Source: Shinisaurus crocodilurus (lineage: Eukaryota; Chordata; Lepidosauria; Squamata; Shinisauridae). From it: a stretch of 64,000 nucleotides of DNA. Positions 42,550-53,069 of the stretch are shown one piece after another. Positions within the stretch are counted from its first letter, which is position 1. Every line of letters begins with the position of its first letter. The stretch covers positions 1 through 64,000 of the forward strand of contig JAHFWL010000225.1 in assembly GCA_021292165.1 (NCBI GenBank). Direction: 5' to 3'. Made by a program: the position numbers and the translations under genes. The notes beneath the pieces are model-generated. The model ran no database searches, had not been told where the DNA came from, and saw nothing but the letters and a program-made list of their open reading frames with translations.

Positions 42550-42681
42550 CTGGCACACTCCTATTGTTAAGCCACAAGTCCCAGCATCCCCAGCCAACTT
42601 AGCCAAGGGTCATACTGGCTAAGAGGTTATGGGAGTTGTAGTCCAGCACATCTAGAAGGCACCAGGTTGGGGAAGGCTGCT
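42550..42681. mobile_element. Palindromic hAT MITE, decayed
   Basis: Right arm 'gggagttgtagtccagcaca', 'ggttggggaaggctg' is clear. Left arm 'cacaagtcccagcatcccca' is worn. It is related to the copy at 51511. Confidence 0.65.
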
Positions 42682-42689
42682 GTACCTCA

Positions 42690-42790
42690 CTAAGGTTGGT
42701 TGCAATCTTATTCACAGTTACCTGGGAGTAAGTCTTATTGAATTCAGTGGGTCTTACTTCTGAGTAGACATGTACAGCATTGCATAGACA
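42690..42790. mobile_element. Small palindromic MITE (GCAATCCTATG-type ends)
   Basis: 'ctgggagtaagtcttattga' and 'tcagtgggtcttacttctga' form an inverted pair around 'gaattcag', with outer words 'ttgcaatctta' / 'gcattgcatag'. The same element occurs near 48625, with relics near 38925 and 46495. Confidence 0.65.
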
Positions 42791-43387
42791 TATACTGGAT
42801 TTTGTTTTCCATTTCAAGCTTAGATAGAGGATGGTGGTGAAGGGGAAGAAGCAGATAGGTGGCCTCCCAGTTTGCAGCTGGTAATGTGTTCTGAGTTCTC
42901 TCCTGTTCTTCAGCATAACTTTGGTTTGCATCTAGGCAATAGCTGTTGACCTGGGATGATCTAATCCAGTTTGCATGGAATTCCTGACAATACCTCTGAG
43001 GTAGAGAAAGCTGTAAATTAATCTAATTTGCCGGAGAGCCTGGGAGCACAATGTGTCAACTAGTTATGTGAGGAACCCTTCTGAGAAATGTTGCTAGTCT
43101 TATTGAAGCTCTTCTTTCTTTCCTTGAAGTTCCTTGGATTTTGCTCCTGGTCGGGAGAGTTTGATGTGAAATTCTGTTTTAGATGAAGATTAGACGAAGT
43201 CCTTGTAGTTCCAGGTCTTATCAGCTTTTCCCACTGCATGAAGAGATTCTTCACTAGCCTTGGACACCCAAGCTGGTGATATGTTGATGGTATTCGTGGC
43301 ACAACTTGACTGACAAACCATATTTGATGTTTTATGTAAGTCCAGCTTGAGTTCCAATATGGTCCAGCTGGAGATGTGCGAAACACA
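42791..43387. other. No gene recognised
   Basis: Unassigned unique-looking DNA. The minus-strand frame 43386-43060 (108 codons) has no recognised domain. Confidence 0.45.
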
Positions 43388-43500
43388 GGGTGTACAGCTG
43401 CTGCAGCTTTAATAGTTGTGTCAAAGAGGGAATTTCAGCAGGTGTAACTTGTATAAAAGAAGCCCTCTCCTCTTTTGCATCTGGCCACCCTAGCAGAAAC
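43388..43500. mobile_element. MITE fragment, 'cttttgcatctggcc' end
   Basis: 'cagctttaatagttgtgtc', 'aatttcagcaggtgtaact' and the end 'cttttgcatctggccaccct' match the family at 31408 and supply its other end. Confidence 0.55.
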
Positions 43501-45060
43501 CAAAGTCAGAAAGCAGAGGAGAAGAGCATCCAATAGCAACGAAAAAAGGGGAGAGAACTAGGTTCTCAGGATGCAAACTTTATTAAATAGAGAAGCCCGG
43601 TGCATTTCGGCCTGTGTTTTTTCCAAGGCTTTCCTCAAGGGGTTTAAAAGAGTCTGCAGATTTCTTAAACAACTGAAGTGTCTTTCACTGTTCTAGATCA
43701 CAGTGGGGAACCTTTTTCTTATGCAGGGTTGTTGATCCACAGGAAAAGTCAATAGAGGGGTATAACTAAAAGATGGGCAGAGCCAAAAGTATGTGGAGAT
43801 TGCAGGATTTCATAACTTTTTCTCTCTCTGTGCACCATCTCACCAATACCTATCAGTGGTGCCATGAATATGAACATGCATCCTCCTGGAAGTGTTTCTG
43901 TATTTAGTAGAAGGCAAAGAGATTTACACTAATTGACATTTTGTACACTCTGATAAGTTAATAACCTGCTGAACTTAAAAAGAAACAAGTACAATTTTTT
44001 TTAAGCATTCCTCTTGGGCTAATTTCCTGAAACAACTTGCAGCCTACAGCAGATTTTAAGTGGCTTAGTTATAAACCCCAAGAGATGCTGATCCAGTCTT
44101 AACTACTCCGTACAAACTGTGCCACGCTCTAATAAATGCAAAGGTATGTTTGTAGTTCACCGCTTCCATTTGCCACTCTTTTGCATCTTTCCCAGTAGGT
44201 AGCAACCTTTCTTTCTTATTGTTCCTTCCCACTCGCTGGGAAAGAACAATGAGGAAAGAAAGAAATATGATAATGTTGATTATTATCCAGATTTAAAAAT
44301 CTAGCCTTTTAGGGTCATGCGAAAGCATTGTGCATGTTGACTTTCATTAGCTACACGCTAATCTCTTTCAACCATCGGGAAAAAAGGGAGTAAAACACTG
44401 TCTTTGAATTTGTGCGTGCGAAATGATATAATTATAGTCTTATAATTATAGTGATTATAGAGCCAAGGGGGGGGGGAAATGAATATATTTTTCCCAATTT
44501 TCTTAATGATCTTTGAGGAGAAAAATAATTTTAAAAAAAGAGTGCTTAATTTCTTGCATTTTAGGCGGCATGAGAAGTTATGCATTCCCCCCCCTTCAAA
44601 TATTTATCAGTGATTCCTAGACGTGTTGTATATAAAAGTAATGAATAAAATACAACAAGAACAGCAAAAGGACCATGTTTTAATGCATTGCACATGAACG
44701 CTCACAGTTGCAGGATGCAAGAACTGGTCCCTGCATTATTTAAGGAGAAGTAATCTACAGACTTTTTTTTTTTTCATCCTAGGGATGGATTGTGTTGGAT
44801 TTACTCCATTTCTGTGTGAAGTTCTGTTGTTTTCTTCTTCCTTCCTGTGAGTGGGAGCTATTTTGCAACTGCTTTATTTAAAGAAAATGATGTCCTCTTT
44901 GGCTTGCGGTAGGAAGTTAATTCGTGATAGCCAGTGAGAAAGCAGGTTCACATTCAAACCAAGATGAAACCAGGCCAGGGAAATATGGGTTGTAGAATTG
45001 GGCTCAGCTAGAATCATATAGTATGGACACTATATCTATCTGCCTGTCTGAATATATGTC
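43501..45060. promoter_or_regulatory. No gene; repeat-poor, candidate element at 43900-44200
   Basis: 43900-44200 is repeat-free with words such as 'acactaattgacattttgta', 'gttataaaccccaagag' and 'ctctaataaatgcaaagg'. 44340-44640 is AT-rich with an exact 'tataattatag' repeat near 44430-44455. 43590-43640 (atttcggcctgtgtttt) hints at another repeat. No exon visible. Confidence 0.3.
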
Positions 45061-45069
45061 TATCTATCA

Positions 45070-45204
45070 CAGTGTTCTCCAACCTTGGGTCCCCAGATAT
45101 TTTTGGCCTACACATCCCAGCATGCCCCAGCCAGCTATGCTGGCTGGGGCATGCTGGGAGTTGTAGGCCAAAAACGTCTGGGGACCCAAGGTTGGAGAAC
45201 ACTG
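45070..45204. mobile_element. MITE-P, 135-bp palindrome with perfect 8-bp TSD
   Basis: Ends CAGTGTTCTCC and GGAGAACACTG, flanked by identical atctatca at 45062-45069 and 45205-45212. Nearly the same sequence as 18904. It is the clearest proof in the window that this palindrome moves as a hAT element. Confidence 0.96.
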
Positions 45205-45239
45205 ATCTATCACCTATATACATACATACATACAAATAG

Positions 45240-45400
45240 ACGCATAGGAAGTGGCCATAGGCTCAATCCCCAGCATCTCCAGTTAAAAGAACCAGGTAGT
45301 AGGTGATATGAAAGAACTCATCTGGTGAACCACTGCTAGTCAGAGTAGACAACAATAGTCTGACCTGGTATTAGACAACTTCCTAGGCTTCCATATTCTA
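45240..45400 (+). mobile_element. SINE-A, 5'-truncated
   Basis: Starts at the B-box region (ggctcaatccccagcatctc) and continues 'agaaccaggtagtaggtgat', 'gtcagagtagacaacaatag' and 'agacaacttcctaggcttcc'. It lacks the tRNA-like 5' half. Confidence 0.75.
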
Positions 45401-46630
45401 TTCCGTTCTGTTGCTGCGCAAGTAGGGATGAATGGATCTTATTTCTGATCTAGGTCAGTTTTGCATGTGTTCAATCATAAGTCTGTTGTTGCATCCCGCT
45501 TTCTGCCTTTTAAAAAAAACAAACAACCTGCATGGAAATTTGCATATCATTTGTACACATTTCCCACAAAATAGGCAATTTTTGAGCTGAGACCTGCACT
45601 GTAAAATTAGGAGAAGTGCACAGTGCAAAAGATGACTGCATTCCAGCATGTGCATTAGTCCTGGAATTAGGTCATTTTGTCCTGGAATTAGGTCAGGAAT
45701 TCTTCACATATACAACTGTATGCACGGAGAGCTTGAACACATAAGCAGAGAACCTGCCCAACCAGGGTCTCTTCTTACAAGTAGGAGCTCTCTATGTGTA
45801 TAGATGCACATGCGGAGGCCTCCTCATGAATGTCTGTGGGCAGAATCCAATCGCTTGTGCAACAGAGATTTCATGCTTCTCAGAGTAAGCCCCAAAATGA
45901 GCGGAAATGCTTGTTTCTGGATTGGGACAGGTCAGCAGAGCTCCCTTCCTGTGGCTGGCAGCTATTTTGCAGCTGCTTTATTTTGCGACAGAGGCAGCAC
46001 CTCCACAATGTTTAGGTCAGGGGGCACCAGCCCATTCTCTAAAGAGGAGCCCCCCATAGGGGGCATAACTCATTGACATAATTGAATTTTTTTTTAAAAA
46101 AAATATGACTTCACAAGGAAAACCAGGTGTCAAGGAGCAGCCTCCTCCATGACACAATAGTTTTCTATGTGTAGGATTTCCTCCCTCCCTTTCCTTCATG
46201 GGTGAGCTTCAGGATTACTGCTTCAGTGAGAACTAGGCCTGAGCCTTATATCTCCCACTCCAGGCCTAAGGCTTAATGGCCCAGTCTCTACTCTACAGTG
46301 GAGACTGGAATGGTTTTAAGGAGATACAATTCTGGCTTGGAGGTTTGCATTTGTATGGAACTTAATAGATTTCTGGTGTGCCTTCTAGAGTCTTGGGCAG
46401 CACTGTGAGACCTTGGGCAATATAGATTTTTTTATGTCAGTCTGCTCTCTCAGACAATCAAGGTTGTTGGCTTTGGTCTCTATGTCTCGCATTAAGGCTG
46501 CATTCATAAGCACACTTCTTAATCAGCAAGTCCCACTGAACCCAGTGACACTTCTGAGTGAACATGCATAGGAGTCAACATCCCCCTTCAAACTGAGTTG
46601 TAGCTAAATCTGTGGTATCGTCACTATTAT
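45401..46630. other. No gene; MITE-AT, hAT-like and palindromic relics
   Basis: 45425-45640 has MITE-AT composition. 45657-45695 holds a short tandem repeat of 'gtcctggaattaggtca'. 46010-46140 matches the hAT-like repeat at 35285. 46495-46590 resembles the small palindromic MITE. The rest is unassigned. Confidence 0.4.
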
Positions 46631-46880
46631 GAGAGCCAGTGTGGCATAGTGGTGAGAGTGTTGGACTGGGACTCAGGAGACCCGGGTTCTAGTCCCCACT
46701 CAGCCATGAAGCTCACTTGGGTGACTTTGGGCCAGTCACTGACTCTCAGCCTAACCTACCTCACAGGGTTCTTGTGAGGATAAAATGGAGGGGAGGATGA
46801 GCATTATGTAAGCTGCCTTAGGTTCCTTGCAGGAAAAAAGGTGGAATATAAATATAATTAATAAATAAATATAAAATAAT
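46631..46880 (+). mobile_element. SINE-T, first half of tail-to-tail pair
   Basis: 'gagccagtgtggcatagtgg' head, B box 'ggttctagtcc', core 'cctcacagggttcttgtgag' and (AAAT)n tail. An (AAT)n-(AGT)n tract separates it from the antisense copy that follows. Confidence 0.92.
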
Positions 46881-46916
46881 AATAATAATAATAATAGTAG
46901 TAGTAGTAGTAGTAGT

Positions 46917-47135
46917 TACATTTATATCCCACCTTTTTCTCTTGCAAGGAACCCAGAATGCCTTACATGATTCTCCTCTTCACCATTTTATCCTCACAAC
47001 AACCCCATGAGGTAGGTTAGGCTGAGTGTCAGTGACTGGCCCAAAGTCACCTAGTGAAATTCATGGCTGAGTGGGGACTAGAACTCAGGTCTCCACCGTC
47101 CCAGTCCAACACTCTTAATGACTACATCACACTGT
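46917..47135 (-). mobile_element. SINE-T, second half of tail-to-tail pair
   Basis: Antisense copy from 'tatatcccacctttttctct' to 'gactacatcacact', more diverged than the first. With 46631-46880 it makes an inverted repeat with a short microsatellite loop. Confidence 0.9.
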
Positions 47136-47829
47136 AGTGTGACACATCTGATTCTTCCAAGTTACCAATGGGGGCCAAGGTCATGACACATATTCTGGGT
47201 TATTAATTAATGCAATATTCTCAGTGTTTAAGTTAATTTTAAAGGATTCAGAACTTGTACCTTCCTTTTGAATATTTTGGTTTTCTCATGATGTTGCAAA
47301 TAGCAATGGAGATTGCAGGCAACTCTTCCAGATGCCCCTAGAAAGTTGAAAGCTCATGGTACCTCTCTTCCCTCTATTTATGGATCTCTTCTCTTTGCAC
47401 GTAAATCAAAGATTACTAGCTGTCAGTGCTTATCAGCCATTGTATATGCTTATCTACAATCCTGCCAGTTAGACCTGGGAGGGAGAATCCTTGAAAAATA
47501 ATATTCTGTCTCTGTCTCTGTGTCTCTCTCTCCAGAGTTTGTGATAGCACCATCTTTTGTGTATTCTACCATCTCCCTCATGTAAGAATCTAAAGTTAGT
47601 GCAGAAGATTTATAGCAGAGTGGGGGGAAATTGAACTTCAAGACAGATTTCTGCCATTAAACTAGTCTTTCCTTATGTTATAGCATAAGGCAGTTGTTTG
47701 TTGTTGTTCATCTTCTTCTTCTTCCACTCTCTACTACTCTGCCCCAACAATAGCTCAATACACCCTTTTTACAATTTACATATCCATTACTAACAAAGAA
47801 AAAGGAAAGAGCCAAAACCTTTACCCACT
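47136..47829. other. No gene recognised
   Basis: Unassigned. (CT)-rich words at about 47505-47532 and (CTT)n near 47710-47725. Confidence 0.45.
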
Positions 47830-47863
<34 letters not shown>

Positions 47864-47942
47864 CACACACACACATATACATACACACACACGCGCGTGC
47901 ACACACACACACACGTGTGTGTGTGTGTGTGTGTGTATGTAT
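47830..47942. repeat. Alternating (CA)n/(TA)n/(CG)/(TG)n palindromic tract
   Basis: (CA)n followed by TATATA, CGCGCG and then (GT)n gives more than 100 bp of alternating purine-pyrimidine sequence. The right half is the reverse complement of part of the left. Such tracts can adopt Z-DNA or cruciform structure. Confidence 0.95.
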
Positions 47943-48624
47943 ATGAAATCAGTGTGACTCCAAATTCCCCACAATCCCTTAGTGCTATCATCTGTAGTAC
48001 AGTATTGATTTGGAAGAAAATTTCCAAAATAATCCACATCACCATAATACCTTTATTAGGCCAACTGAAAAGTCACAAAGTACTGTGCAAACTTTCGAGT
48101 TCTCCAGAACTCTTCATTAGGCAACATGCTAAATAAGCAAAAAGGACTGGGAGTGGCTGATGTTCAAGCCATGGGAGTCTACATTTGATTAAGGTCTTAA
48201 GATGGAAAGTGGGAGGAGGCTGTGTGGACATTCAAATTAGGCACCAAGATGGTTTCAGGTTGCACCTGGGACCCTCCTGGGAAGACGAATCAAGGGAACA
48301 ATGGTTAATCCTTCAGTTCTGAAAATATAAGATCTAGCTGTTACCCGAAAACCATCTCCATCCTTAACTGAAACACACAGATTCCTTCATAGGTGGTAAA
48401 TAGAAGTACAGAGAAACTCAATAGTTTTTATAGTAATGAAGCTGGATATGGTTTTAGATGGTATACTAGGTGTAAAAACAAAAACAAAAAAAGTAAATGG
48501 AAGCTTTACCTAGTAGTTGGAGGGGATCTGCCTCAGAGAATACATATCTCAGAGCTTCAGGTGGTATAAAAAAATCCCAGTTTACATTTATTATGTTTCC
48601 TTTTCTAATTTTATAATCTGACTG
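47943..48624. other. No gene; possible dispersed repeat at 48045-48130
   Basis: 'tttattaggccaactgaaaa' with 'caaactttcgagttctccag' reads like the end of a dispersed retroelement seen in other vertebrates, but I could not name it safely. The rest is unassigned. Confidence 0.4.
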
Positions 48625-48725
48625 ACAATGCTATCCTATGCATGCCTACTCAGAAGTAAGTAAGCCCCATCCCATTCCATGGGACTCACTCCCAGGAAAA
48701 TGTGTATAGGTTTGCATCTTTCGTC
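48625..48725. mobile_element. Small palindromic MITE (GCAATCCTATG-type ends)
   Basis: 'atgctatcctatgcatgcct' / 'gtgtataggtttgcat' are the inverted ends, and 'actcagaagtaagtaagccc' / 'gactcactcccagg' the inner arms. Same family as 42690. Confidence 0.65.
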
Positions 48726-50750
48726 CACTGCATTTTTAAAAGCAACAGTAAAAACATCCTTTTTTTCTGTATGCAAAGGTCACGTTTCCTTTGGATGATT
48801 TTAAACTGGGCATTTAGTACAACAGTTTGGTTGTGCAGCTCACAATACCTTGCTTGTTTCTTCCCTTTCAGAACTGTAGATCTTTGGTTCTTCCTAAGAG
48901 CTGTTTGCCAAGTGGCTTGGAGCCACGGAGAAATTACTTTTCTCTGAAAGCTGCACCTTTGCAAATAGCATGTGAAATTACTAAAAATGTACTTAGTTAA
49001 AAACAAGAGCAGCAACAGCAAAAAGTGAAGAAAATAGATGGGAAAGAAAGACATTGTAGATCTTGAAGAACAGCGAATGATTCCAAACTTTCTTCTTCTT
49101 TTCTGTATTTCTGTTAAAGGAATGGATCATTTTAGAATGTTGGGCCAGCTTCTGCATACATTTTTACATCTTACCATGCATATTTGCTCTTGCTTTTAGC
49201 CTTCATACGTGTAACTCTTTGCAAATCAATTGCGTGGCATGCGAAAAGAAGGCTTAATGGGGCAGGGAAATAGGCCCACACTCACCTAATCCTAATTGAG
49301 GGGGATTTCATCATAACCCACATTTCATCTCATTCCTAAATTCCATTTTAAGGCTTTGAGGCCATGTCGGTCACTGCCGAAATGTTTCAGCTGCTTAACA
49401 AGATTTTTTCACCCCTGGTATTTCAGTGATTTGGCTATGGAACATTACATGGAAATTTTCTTCTGGCTTTGATTTTGTCAAAGAAAATGCAATATTGGGG
49501 TGGGGACGAATTGGGGTGGGTGGAAAATCATGGTGGGTTTTTTTTTCATACTTAAAAGAAATGAAGGAGCTCAGGAATCAAATTAAGCCCCTTTTGGCAC
49601 AAGTTTATTTTAAGGACAGTTCTACTTTCACTGGTTTCCAATACCTGTCTTGGAGGGATGTGAACTGCATAGATATTAGTCCCTCTACCTCATTCCTTCT
49701 GTTTCCAGTGTTCAGGCTGTGAGTGATGTTCCTTATATACAGAGGTGGTGTTAGGGGATGGCCCACTAGGGCTGGAGCCCCGAAACTTTCCTTTAGAGCC
49801 CCGAATCCTTGGAAGGCCCTCTGCCCCACCACCCTGCTGTCCATGGGCATTTGCTGAAAGAAAGGCACAGGGGCCCTGATGATCTCTGCTGCATCTGATC
49901 CCCCTGGTCTGGATTGGCTGGCTTTTTGCCCACATGTGCTTCACCTCATGCTGCTCCCCCCATGAATCTTTCTGCCTGAGGGTTTTTTCTGAAATCAAAT
50001 GCCCTCCTCTCCCCTGTCCATACATCCCCTTTTACAAATAAGGATGTCCTTAGGAGACAGGGTCCTTTAAAGACACACACACACAGACTTTAGAGCATAT
50101 GTAAATTAGTATATGCAAATTTGTGCTTCTTTTTTTGTGTGTGTCCTGTGCCCCTGAGCCCCGGATCTTTTCAGAACCTAAAAGCCGTCTCTGCTTATAT
50201 AGTCAAAAGGGCGCCACTCCTATGCAAGAGAAGGGTTTCAGCAGGCTTTGGGGAGAGCCTAAGGTTTGCAGAAGTACAAAACTAAGGAGGGGGGAACTCA
50301 AAAGACAGCCCAATGAAGACTGAGCATGCTCAGTGGGCATGGAGTGCTAGGCAGGGAGAGGCAAATGGAAAAAGTATGGCATGGCAAGCCGGCTGGAACA
50401 CTGGACAGCAGCACTCAGGACTGCAACATTTTGTTGCAGGTCTTACTTGGAGCTGACTGGTTGGCTCTGTTCAGATTGGTGGGCAGGTGCAGGTTGTGCA
50501 GGTCAAAGATAAATGGACAAAAAGGTCTGATTCAGAATAAGGCAACTCCTTACACGATTGTTACAAAGGTGTGCCCTGCCCCTCATCCAAGGGTTGTAAT
50601 GCACTGGGGTTTTTACCATTACGTTGTACAGTCAATAATCTTCTCTGCAATTATGGACATTTTTTCCCCTGTTTTTAATAAATGACATTATGGTTCCTTG
50701 CACTTCCCTTCACTATAAATGTGATATCTAATCAAAATGAGATTCTATTA
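48726..50750. promoter_or_regulatory. No gene; candidate conserved element at 49080-49430
   Basis: 49080-49430 is repeat-free with words such as 'atgcatatttgctcttgct', 'gcaaatcaattgcgtggc', 'ctaatcctaattgaggg' and 'cgaaatgtttcagctgctta'. 48726-49079 and 49431-50750 are unassigned. The longer frames there (about 120 codons) have no recognised domain. Confidence 0.35.
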
Positions 50751-50751
50751 A

Positions 50752-50788
<37 letters not shown>

Positions 50789-50789
50789 T
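50752..50789. repeat. (CAT)n microsatellite
   Basis: About 12 uninterrupted CAT units just left of an antisense SINE-T relic. Confidence 0.95.
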
Positions 50790-50897
50790 TCATTTCATTG
50801 TTATTGGACCTTGCTGGAAAGAGCTCGAGGCAGAGGACCTGACTAGTCTCTCATTTTGTCCCCACAACAATCCCGTGGGGAAAGTTAGGCTGAGAGA

Positions 50898-51411
50898 CAG
50901 GGCCGGCGCTACCGCTAGGCCAACTAGGCGGCCGCCTAGGGCGCGCGGCCGAAGAGGGCGCGGAAACCCTGCGCTCCTCTTCGCTGCCGCTGCGCAGCCC
51001 CCGCCAGGCCTCCGCCTCCCCACCCTCCTGCCTGCCGCCGCCGCCGCCGCGCCTCCACCTGCTCACTCGCTCGCTCGCCCGCCCGCCCGCCGCTGCGCCT
51101 CCACCCGCCCTCCGCCCTCCCGCTCGCTCACTGCCGCTGCGCCTCCCACCGCCATCGCCACCCCCCCAACCCCCCCGTCACCCCCAACCCCCCCCGTCAC
51201 CTACCTTCGTCGCGGGCAAAAAACAGCGCGGGGGGTCCCGTCGCGTCGCGCGTCACTTTAGGAGCAGCAGCCGCAGCAGCCGCCGCCGCAGCCAGGGCGG
51301 GGGGGGGGGGAAGGTAGGTGCAGGTGTTTTTTTTTTTTTTTTTGCTTTGGAGAGGGAGGGGCGCTAAATAGGTTTTCGCCTGGGGCGCCAAACTGCCCTG
51401 CACCGGTCCTG
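50898..51411. mobile_element. CpG-rich 514-bp hAT element, perfect TSD
   Basis: Ends CAGGGCCGGCGC and GCACCGGTCCTG are inverted, and ctgagaga is duplicated exactly (50890-50897, 51412-51419). The interior is extremely CpG-rich (for example gcgcgcggccgaagagggcg, gtcgcgtcgcgcgtcac), with GCC repeats and a T run at about 51329-51343. Protein-like frames here are composition artefacts. It mimics a CpG island. Confidence 0.9.
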
Positions 51412-51510
51412 CTGAGAGATGGTGCCTGGAGAAAGTCGCATATAGGGAACCTTTTTGGCTGAGTGGAGATTTGAGCTCAGGTATCCCCACTGAAGTCTGA
51501 TGGTCTGCCT

Positions 51511-51639
51511 CAGCCTTCCCCAAGCCAGCAGTCTCCAGATGTATTGGACTGCAACTCCCATGACCACTGGCCATGCTGGCTTGGAATTACGGGAGTTGCA
51601 GCCCGACATATCTGGTGGACACCAAGTTGGGGAAAGCTG
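51511..51639. mobile_element. Palindromic hAT MITE in SINE-T
   Basis: Ends CAGCCTTCCCCAA and TTGGGGAAAGCTG. Flanks gtctgcct and gtctacct agree at 7 of 8. Arms around 'ggactgcaactcccatga' and 'cgggagttgcagcccg' fold on each other. Confidence 0.9.
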
Positions 51640-51783
51640 GTCTACCTGCTACACCACATACACCACACTGGCTCTCTTAATAACTCATCAGAGAGAGGGG
51701 GGAGGAGAGGGAGATTATGGAGGTTATTGGGGTAGGTTGTTTTTTTTTAACAATTTATGTTGCTGTTGTTGTCATCGTCCCAT

Positions 51784-52165
51784 GTGGGAATAGCTTAGTG
51801 GTAGTGCTCATATTTTACACGTAGCAGTTCCCAGGCTCAGTCCCTGCCCGTCTCCAATTAAAAAGCTCTCCCTCACAAAGCAGAGTTGGGAAAGTCCACT
51901 TAGGGATGGGTGAGAATTTTGTTTGGTTCATTTTTTTGATAAGAACTTACCAAAATTCTCATATTTCTTCATAAATTGGATGAAAGGAACTTGATTTTTT
52001 TTTTAAAGAAATGAATAGAAGAGAAAACAAAACTGGCAGATATTATCTGAGACCTTATGCCTGAGACCCCATAGAACTGTTTCCTGTTGGAGTACACAAC
52101 ATTGATCTAGATGGATCAGTGGTCCATCCGTCTGACTCAGGTTAAAACAGCTTCAGATGTTTATA
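51784..52165 (+). mobile_element. SINE-A, old copy interrupted by MITE-AT
   Basis: tRNA-like head 'gggaatagcttagtggtagt' and 'cccaggctcagtccctgccc', then body to 51900. MITE-AT text (gggatgggtgagaattttg) fills about 51903-52030, and the SINE end resumes at 'gagaccccatagaactgttt', 'gatctagatggatcagtggt' to about 52165. Confidence 0.7.
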
Positions 52166-52721
52166 TTAAATCTATGCAATTGCTTTGGATCTAATATGGA
52201 TTCGAAATGAATCAGGGGTGCTTTGTAGTCAGTTTAAAATGAAGTGGGAAGCAAATGAAGTGGAGACAAAGCGGCTGGAACCAAAAATGTTGGAAACCAA
52301 AGCGTTGTTGCTTAACGAAGTCTCCCTTGCATTTGAGGAGCTTTTCTTGTTTTCTTTCTCTCTCTCTCTCTCTTTCTTTGCCTTGCTGATGCTGAACTTT
52401 GTCTTAATAAATTCAGATTGACTCTGGAGCCTTTTCCTTATACGGGAGATGCCAGGAAGGATTGGTGGAATGTAACTGAGAGCCAGCCAGCAATGTAATT
52501 GGCAGATCTATCTATCAATGAAATAATGTCTGGCATTGCCCACATAGCAGAAAAGGGGCAGCTGAAACTTTTTAAAGTGTTCCAACTTTAAAGGTGGATA
52601 GCACAAAACCCCTTGGACTTGTTTGACATTTGACAGGCTTCATTCCCTCAGGAGAGGCTGCCATCTCTGCAAATTCCCTACAGACCTTCACAAATGGATT
52701 TTATGGAAGGTGGGGTGACTG
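52166..52721. other. No gene recognised
   Basis: Unassigned AT-balanced DNA with a (CT)n tract at about 52358-52374. The 78-codon frame at 52185 has no recognised domain. Confidence 0.45.
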
Positions 52722-53043
52722 GCTGTATGCCTATGTAAACCAGTTGCTGGAGAACATGGGTTGGAGGGTGATGCTGCACTCCTGACCTGCTTGTGGGTTT
52801 CCTGTGGGCAGCTGCTTGGCCACTGTGTAAACAGAATGGTGGACTAGATGTACCCTTGGTTCGATCCAGTATGCCTCTTCTTATGTGGCTCTCGCTGGCT
52901 CAGCTTGTCTGAGTGTGGAAAGCTAAGCCGGGTTCGGCCTGGTTATTACTCCTCTAGTTTCCTGCATTGAGCAGGGGGTTGGACTCGATGGCCTTGTAGA
53001 CCCCTTCCAACTCTATGATCCTATGATATCCTATGTTCTTATG
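52722..53043 (+). mobile_element. CR1-A 3' UTR, split by SINE-5S
   Basis: 'tatgcctatgtaaaccagtt', 'ctgcttgtgggtttcctgtg' and 'gtggactagatgtacccttg' run to 'cttcttatg' at about 52885. The CR1 terminus (cctatgttcttatgg) resumes after the SINE at about 53030. Confidence 0.85.
52886..53030 (+). mobile_element. SINE-5S, copy with 16-bp deletion
   Basis: Head 'gctggctcagcttgtctgag', 'ggaaagctaagccgggttc' and 'ggcctggttattac', then directly 'tcctctagtttcctgcattg'. It lacks the 'ttggatgggagac' box present in the other two copies. The tail 'gggttggactcgatggcctt' ends in 'ctatgatcctatgatat'. It sits in the terminal repeat of a CR1-A. Confidence 0.85.
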
Positions 53044-53069
53044 GCATGGGTGGAAAGGGGGATATATGC

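Larger units (their letters stand above)
50810..51675 (-). mobile_element. SINE-T, old antisense copy with two hAT insertions
   Basis: SINE-T pieces at 50810-50897 (cacaacaatcccgtggggaa, gttaggctgagaga), 51412-51510 (tttggctgagtggagatttg, aggtatccccactgaag) and 51640-51675 (ctacaccacatacaccacac) are colinear. The gaps are the hAT elements at 50898-51411 and 51511-51639. Confidence 0.85.

Noticed and set aside
50875..51261. Proline/alanine/arginine-rich 128-codon frame in GC-rich DNA
   Set aside because: It lies wholly inside the CpG-rich hAT element bounded by exact 8-bp duplications. The composition explains the open frame and no domain is recognisable.
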